34,223 nt of DNA, from positions 1-34,223 of the forward strand of contig QHBO01000028.1 in assembly GCA_003243965.1 (NCBI GenBank), written 5' to 3'. Origin of the DNA: Chloroflexota bacterium (GTDB taxonomy: Bacteria; Chloroflexota; Limnocylindria; QHBO01). Positions 30,389-34,223 of this stretch are shown piece after piece (the first letter of the stretch is position 1; each line of letters opens with the position of its first letter). The translations under genes were made by a program, and so were the position numbers. Under the pieces are notes generated by a model, which saw only the letters and a program-made list of their open reading frames with translations, did no database searches and had not been told where the DNA came from.

Positions 30389-31408
30389 TCATCGGCGGCC
30401 CGGCTCGCCGGAGGCACTGCCCCCCGCCCCGGAACCGAGGGGGCTGCGCGTCGAGCGGCGGTCGAGGCGGAACGCCCCCGGCGGCAGCCTCGGAAGCGGC
30501 ATGCTCCCCGCGTAGAGCAGGCGTGCGCGCCGGAGGTTGACCGCGTCGTACCCTTCATCCATGCCCGGCGTCTCCATGATGAAGGTCGTTCGGCGCAGGC
30601 GTGGATCGCGCAGCACGGCCGCCAGCCCGACAGGTCCAAGCTGGCCGGCCCCCAGGTGTTCGTGTCGATCCGTGCGCGAGGCACGCACTGACTTGGAGTC
30701 ATTCAGGTGGATGAGCGCGAGACGCTCGAGCCCGATCAGCTCGGAAAAGCGATCCACCACGGCCAGAGCCCCGTCCGCGGTCGCCATGTCGTAGCCGGCG
30801 CCCCAGAGGTGGGCCGTGTCGAGGCAGAAGGCCAGTCGCTGACCGATGTCGCCGGTCGCGATCAACAGCTCGGCCAGCTCCTCGATGCTCGCGCCGACCG
30901 AATCCCCGCCGCCGGCTGAGTTCTCCAGCACCAGCCGCACGCCCGCGGGAGACTCTGCGAGGATCGAGCGGACCGCGGCGGCCACGGGACGAAGGCCGGC
31001 CGCCCCGCCGTCGCCGCGATGCGATCCGACGTGGACGTTGATGAGGCTGGCGCCATACGCCGGCGCGCGCTGCATCTCGTGCAGCAGGCCCTCGCGCGAC
31101 TGCGATGCGAACGGCTCCTCGCTGCCTGCAAGGTTGAGAAGGTAGCTGGCATGCACAGCGATCGGCGCGATCCCCTCGCGGCGGCAGAACTCCACGAAGC
31201 GTGCCGCGTCGGCCGGCGGCTGCGGCCGTCGCCGCCACGCGGTGGGGTTGTCGCTGAAGATCTGAAGCGCGGTGCAGCCGATCTGGCGAGCGCGGCGCGC
31301 AGCCTTCATGAGGCCGCCCCGCACTCCGAGGTGCATCCCGACTCGCGGGGCATCGGCTGGCCAGGTGAGGCGGCGCCGGGGCTGGCGCTCTGGTAGCGTG
31401 CGGGTCAT
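30389..31408 (-). CDS. nfo: Endonuclease IV (AP endonuclease)
   Basis: Endonuclease IV cuts DNA 5' to abasic sites using three zinc ions. The 339-residue TIM barrel begins at RVGMHLGVRGGLMKAARRARQIGCTALQIFSDNP and shows the metal ligands in order: VHASYLLNLA, INVHVGSHRG, LENSAGGGDSVG, FCLDTAHLWGAGYD, LIHLNDSK, DRHEHLGAGQLG and METPGMDE. The C-terminal 45 residues (Arg/Ser/Gly-rich) are an extension. ATG 31408 gives 23 residues before the barrel; Met24 (31339) is an alternative start. The start overlaps that of the divergent small gene. With the nearby Nei enzyme it gives two base-excision repair genes in the window. Confidence 0.93.
   Translation of the reverse strand: MTRTLPERQPRRRLTWPADAPRVGMHLGVRGGLMKAARRARQIGCTALQIFSDNPTAWRRRPQPPADAARFVEFCRREGIAPIAVHASYLLNLAGSEEPFASQSREGLLHEMQRAPAYGASLINVHVGSHRGDGGAAGLRPVAAAVRSILAESPAGVRLVLENSAGGGDSVGASIEELAELLIATGDIGQRLAFCLDTAHLWGAGYDMATADGALAVVDRFSELIGLERLALIHLNDSKSVRASRTDRHEHLGAGQLGPVGLAAVLRDPRLRRTTFIMETPGMDEGYDAVNLRRARLLYAGSMPLPRLPPGAFRLDRRSTRSPLGSGAGGSASGEPGRR
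31394..31399 (+). promoter_or_regulatory. TAGCGT -10 box of the small membrane gene
   Basis: TAGCGT in the context GGTAGCGTG ends seven bases before ATG 31407, the same spacing as at murA. It would give a leaderless mRNA. It lies inside the 5' coding region of nfo on the other strand. Confidence 0.35.
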
Positions 31409-31643
31409 GGCAGACGGCGCCGAAGGTCAGCCCCGCAAGCGGGGGGCCGCCGCTTCCCGCGGCCCCTCCGAGGCAGCCGGGCCGGCTGAGGGAGCCGGGC
31501 CGGCTGAGGGAGCCCCGCATCGGGTCGCCGAGGCTCGTGAGCCCAATCGGGGCGCGGACCTCCTGACCATCGCGCTGCTGGTCTTCTTCATCTCGCTCAT
31601 GGTGCTGGTGGCCGCCCTGCTGCTGCTGCCCAGCATCTACTGA
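31407..31643 (+). CDS. Small tail-anchored membrane protein, unknown function
   Basis: I do not recognise this 78-residue protein. Residues 1-50 are polar and rich in Ala, Gly, Pro, Arg and Glu, including a duplicated AGPAEG unit. Residues 53-75 form one strong hydrophobic helix (LLTIALLVFFISLMVLVAALLLLP), and only three residues (SIY) follow. This is the design of a tail-anchored or single-pass protein. The start ATG overlaps the nfo ATG in a CATG tetramer, and the stop overlaps the convergent hpf stop by seven bases. The frame is open further upstream to 31272, but the -10 box favours 31407. Confidence 0.65.
   Translation: MADGAEGQPRKRGAAASRGPSEAAGPAEGAGPAEGAPHRVAEAREPNRGADLLTIALLVFFISLMVLVAALLLLPSIY
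31476..31511 (+). repeat. Perfect 18-bp tandem duplication
   Basis: The 18-base unit at 31476-31493 is repeated exactly at 31494-31511, and three further bases continue the match. It lies in the small membrane gene and duplicates AGPAEG. Confidence 0.9.
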
Positions 31644-32248
31644 CGGGCCTTCGAGCGGGGGCGGGGAAGGACGGGCTCGATGACGCCGTAGCGGCCATCA
31701 ACGCGCCGATAGATGACGTTCAGGGCGTCGGTCTCCGCGTTGAGGAAGATGAAGAACGCGTGGCCCAGTTCCTCCATGCGGGCGATCGCATCCTCCTCGA
31801 ACATGGGAGCCATGTCGTGCCGCTTGACCTTGACGACCGCTGGCCTGTCCTCAGCTGAATCGCCAGGCGACCAAGCGTCACCCTCCGGCAGGCTGCGGAC
31901 CGCCTCGCGGGCAAGCACCGCAGTGGCCTCGTCCGCATTCCGCTCGCGCACGCTCCGTGGGCGCTCCTTTTCGCGGACCACCTGGCGCTCGAGCTTGTCG
32001 ATCACCAGATTGAGGGCCGCCATGGCGGTCGATCCAGACGCGACCGAGCGAACCAGTGTGCCGCGCGTCTGAAGGGTGACCTCCGCCACGTGAGAAGCAT
32101 CCGCAGCGTGCGATGCGTTCGCGATCAGCTCGACGCTCGCCTCCGAGTCCGGGCGGGTGATCCGGTCGAGTCGCCGGAGCTTGCGCTCGACCTCCTCCCG
32201 AAGCCGGTCGGTGAGCTCCAGGTTACGCGCCGTCACCTGCGTCTTCAC
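31637..32248 (-). CDS. hpf: Long-form ribosome hibernation promoting factor
   Basis: HPF binds the 30S subunit and, in its long form, drives 100S ribosome dimers in stationary phase. The 203 residues have the N-terminal S30AE domain (MKTQVTARNLELTDRLREEVERKLRRLDRI) and the C-terminal dimerisation domain VVKVKRHDMAPMFEEDAIARMEELGHAFFIFLNAETDALNVIYRRVDGRYGVIEP, separated by a linker of about 40 residues. The start is GTG at 32248, with GAGG nearby upstream. It is 84 bases from comF and overlaps the convergent small gene by seven bases. Confidence 0.95.
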   Translation of the reverse strand: MKTQVTARNLELTDRLREEVERKLRRLDRITRPDSEASVELIANASHAADASHVAEVTLQTRGTLVRSVASGSTAMAALNLVIDKLERQVVREKERPRSVRERNADEATAVLAREAVRSLPEGDAWSPGDSAEDRPAVVKVKRHDMAPMFEEDAIARMEELGHAFFIFLNAETDALNVIYRRVDGRYGVIEPVLPRPRSKARQ

Positions 32249-32332
32249 GTCAGCCTCGCTGATGCGGTGGACGATCTACGGTAGCACCGAGGTGCGATGG
32301 AGCGCCGCCGGCTCGTGAGTGGCGCCGCGGGC

Positions 32333-32983
32333 TCAGACCTCGCGCGCGATGGCGAACCCGTACACCCGGTCAACGCCAGCCGACCGCAGCACCCCGGCAC
32401 ACGCCTCCAGCGTGGCGGAGGTGGTCAGGATGTCGTCGACCACGATGACCACCGGCGGCGGGCGTGCCTCGGCGGCCATCGAGAAGGCATCTCGCAGATT
32501 GTGGAGGCGTGCAACCCTGCTCAATCGGTGCTGCCGCTCCGTGGCGTGCGTGCGCACGAGGAGATCCAGGCTTCGCAGACCCGCACCGTGGGCAAGGGCG
32601 GAGGCGAGCAGCTGGGCCTGGTTGTAGCCGCGGGCTCGCAGCCGGTGTGGATGCAGCGGAACGGGGACCAGCGGAGCCGGCCCGCTGACCTGGAGCAGGC
32701 GCGCGAGCACGGGAAGCGCAGCGATGGCGAGCGGCCCTGCAAGCCGCGCCGCGCCGCCGTATTTCAGGCGCTGCATCGCGCGTCGCAGCGCCCCCTCATA
32801 CTCGAGCGCCGCCATGGCCAGGACCAGGTGTTCCCCGATCACGGTGCCGCTGTCGCTGCCAAGGAAGCGGTCCGCGGGGCTGCCAGCCGGACGCATGATC
32901 CGCTGGCAGGCGGAGCAGAGGAGTGTCCCGTAGCGCCCGCATCCAGCGCACGCGGGCGGCAGGAGAAGGTCAGCGAAGCCCAT
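32333..32983 (-). CDS. comF: ComF-family phosphoribosyltransferase-like protein
   Basis: ComF proteins are needed for DNA uptake in competent cells, though the enzyme activity is unproven. The 216 residues have an N-terminal zinc finger (Cys12, Cys15, Cys23, Cys26), then YEGALRRAMQRLKYGGAARL, PLHPHRLRARGYNQAQLLASALA, and the PRPP loop VVIVVDDILTTSATLEACAGVLR. These features and length match the family closely. It lies between DUF192 and hpf on the minus strand. No comE genes are in the window. Confidence 0.92.
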   Translation of the reverse strand: MGFADLLLPPACAGCGRYGTLLCSACQRIMRPAGSPADRFLGSDSGTVIGEHLVLAMAALEYEGALRRAMQRLKYGGAARLAGPLAIAALPVLARLLQVSGPAPLVPVPLHPHRLRARGYNQAQLLASALAHGAGLRSLDLLVRTHATERQHRLSRVARLHNLRDAFSMAAEARPPPVVIVVDDILTTSATLEACAGVLRSAGVDRVYGFAIAREV

Positions 32984-33018
32984 GACGATAGCCTGCCGAG
33001 CCGGTCCTTACCGGCGGA

Positions 33019-33414
33019 TTACCCCTCGCTCATCGGTCGCACGGCGAGGCGGTCACCGACCGTCGTGGCGGACACGCGCAGCGCGCCGGCGGGCAGCTCG
33101 AGGCAGTCGCGTGCTCCCCGCGCCCAGGCAACCATGCGCCACGGCGGCATTGCGTCAACCGTGCGGCGCACGACCCCCGCCTTGTCGAGGAAAACAACGT
33201 CGATCGGGTAGCGCATGAATGTGGTGTCCATCGAGCTCGCGCCGGGAAGAAGGAGCGCGTCTCCCTCAGCCAGGGGCGGCAGGAGGTGCAGCCCCAGCAC
33301 GCGACGCAGAGGCGAGCGGGCGACGCGGCAGTGTTCCGCAACAATGGTGCCGCGGTCGAGGTTCACGACCATCGCAAGGTCGTACGGATTGCCCCAGCTG
33401 CCACCCGACCGCAT
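33019..33414 (-). CDS. DUF192 family protein
   Basis: The 131-residue protein has the DUF192 pattern: VARSPLRRVLGLHLLPPLAEGDALLLPGASSMDTTFMRYPIDVVFLDKAGVVRRTVDAMPPWRMV, ending in CLELPAGAL. The family is a small beta-barrel of unknown function, often found near secretion or pilus genes. There is no signal peptide here. ATG 33414 comes three bases after the stop of the upstream gene, so they share an mRNA, and comF follows after 35 bases. Confidence 0.88.
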   Translation of the reverse strand: MRSGGSWGNPYDLAMVVNLDRGTIVAEHCRVARSPLRRVLGLHLLPPLAEGDALLLPGASSMDTTFMRYPIDVVFLDKAGVVRRTVDAMPPWRMVAWARGARDCLELPAGALRVSATTVGDRLAVRPMSEG

Positions 33415-33417
33415 CGG

Positions 33418-34223
33418 TCAGGGGACGACCAGGCGGACCGGATTGCCCCGGATGTTGACCTCCCAGGTGGTGGTGTCGTTGCCGCCCACCACGTCGTATT
33501 GGATCTTCCACCAGCCGGGGTCCGTCTCGCCCGGTGGCGTGAGACCGGTCGATCCGTAGGTGCTGGGGAGTGGGATCGAGATGGTCACCACCGTGTTGTT
33601 GAAGGCGCTGCCGGCCGAACTGTGGGTGTGGATCTGCGTTCTGCCGGTGGCGCTGCAGGCGTCGCTCGACCCGGTGCACTGAGCGTCGGACACGTAGTCG
33701 AAGGTCGCGGGCGTGTAGGTGTTGCCATCCGGGCTGAGGATCTTCAGGTAGGCGTCGCCCGACACATCGCCGGGGTCGAAGAGGGTGATCTCCATCGTCT
33801 TGCCGGCATGGACCTTGTCGATCTGGGCGAGGTAGAAGACCTGGCCGCTGTTCTCGACGTTCGTGTAGGCGGCCATGCGGCCGCCGCCGTAGACGCGCGG
33901 CTTGCCGGGCGACTTGACGTACATCGAGAACAGGTTCTCCGCGGCCACCGTGTTGTTGCTCGGGTCGCTGGTCTGGACGTTGAGCCGGTACTTCCCGGCG
34001 GGCAAGCCGGAGCTGAGCTGGTACCAACCCTGGCTGCCGATGCCGGTCCCATGGTACGGATCGGCCGCGCAGTCTGTGGCGCCGGGGGCGGCCTGCGGCG
34101 TCCCCAGGTTGCCGCTCTGGTCGGTCTGGTTCTTGGCGTCGAACGTCGTCCCGCTGTCGGCCACCTGGGTATCGTCCGAGGTCAGGTAGTCGGTGCCGTT
34201 GGTGTTGTAGAGGCGGTAGTGTG
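33418..34223 (-). CDS. C-terminal part of a large extracellular-type protein (5' end outside window)
   Basis: About 267 residues are present, and the frame is open to the window edge. The sequence is rich in Thr, Ser, Asn, Gly and Tyr with few charges, as in secreted beta-sandwich proteins: YQLSSGLPAGKYRLNVQTSD, GRMAAYTNVENSGQVFYLAQIDKVHAGKTMEITLFDPGDVSGDAYLKILSPDGNTYTP, and a C-terminal SIPLPSTYGSTGL with WWKIQYDVVG. Two Cys in CTGSSDAC could form a disulfide. It could be a TadG-like pilus-assembly or surface protein, given the adjacent DUF192, but no domain is recognised. GTG 34164 is not the true start, as coding continues upstream of it. Confidence 0.8.
   Translation of the reverse strand, partial: HYRLYNTNGTDYLTSDDTQVADSGTTFDAKNQTDQSGNLGTPQAAPGATDCAADPYHGTGIGSQGWYQLSSGLPAGKYRLNVQTSDPSNNTVAAENLFSMYVKSPGKPRVYGGGRMAAYTNVENSGQVFYLAQIDKVHAGKTMEITLFDPGDVSGDAYLKILSPDGNTYTPATFDYVSDAQCTGSSDACSATGRTQIHTHSSAGSAFNNTVVTISIPLPSTYGSTGLTPPGETDPGWWKIQYDVVGGNDTTTWEVNIRGNPVRLVVP

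Overview
The window looks like core chromosome of a GC-rich, uncultured bacterium, most plausibly a Chloroflexota lineage (Limnocylindria-like). This placement is an inference from gene content, gene order, single-copy housekeeping genes and high third-position GC, and it was not tested by any search. There are no tRNAs, rRNAs, insertion sequences, CRISPR arrays, phage genes or recognisable defence modules. I saw no T-tract terminators.

Layout. (1) 1-5073, minus strand: parA > parB > gyrB > DUF4287 protein > hotdog thioesterase > gyrA. This is a replication/segregation operon with 4-8 base overlaps, and gyrA runs off the left edge. (2) 5074-5457: a divergent regulatory region with a promoter on each side and a degenerate parS-like site. 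(3) 5461-9788, plus strand: mreD, PBP2 and rodA (cell elongation), then a TIGR03936-type protein. (4) 9763-13194: a strong promoter with a hairpin leader, rplU with a long basic tail, rpmA, rpmE, a DUF1385 membrane protein and prfA. (5) 13181-16564: prmC, a Sua5/TsaC protein, rpiB and glyA. (6) 16607-24034: the full F1Fo ATP synthase operon with two AtpZ-like genes, then B, E, F, H, A, G, D and C. (7) 24158-25791: a small putative zinc protein and murA. (8) 25806-26636, minus strand: a Nei/Fpg-type glycosylase. (9) 26752-29804, plus strand: mreB, a PHP-domain protein and a flippase-like membrane protein. (10) 29953-34223: an XRE regulator, endonuclease IV (minus), a tiny membrane protein, then on the minus strand hibernation factor HPF, ComF, DUF192 and the end of a large extracellular protein cut by the right edge.

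The genes serve chromosome topology and partition, lateral wall synthesis (MurA, PBP2, RodA, MreB, MreD), translation and its quality control, one-carbon and pentose metabolism, and energy conversion. The order rpmE-prfA-prmC-Sua5-rpiB-glyA-atp-murA-mreB resembles the ancestral Gram-positive order seen in Bacillus. Several normal members (mreC, obg, upp, the radical-SAM partner of TIGR03936) are missing from their usual places.

The most interesting points are residue-level or architectural: Asp in place of the catalytic Cys of MurA; Leu at the quinolone-determining Ser83 position of GyrA; low-complexity C-terminal tails on ribosomal protein L21 and on the ATP synthase alpha subunit; and a recurring TANACT-type -10 box placed 7-9 bases before ATG, which predicts leaderless mRNAs. 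I found no convincing new multi-gene system. The mreB-PHP-flippase cluster is the nearest candidate.
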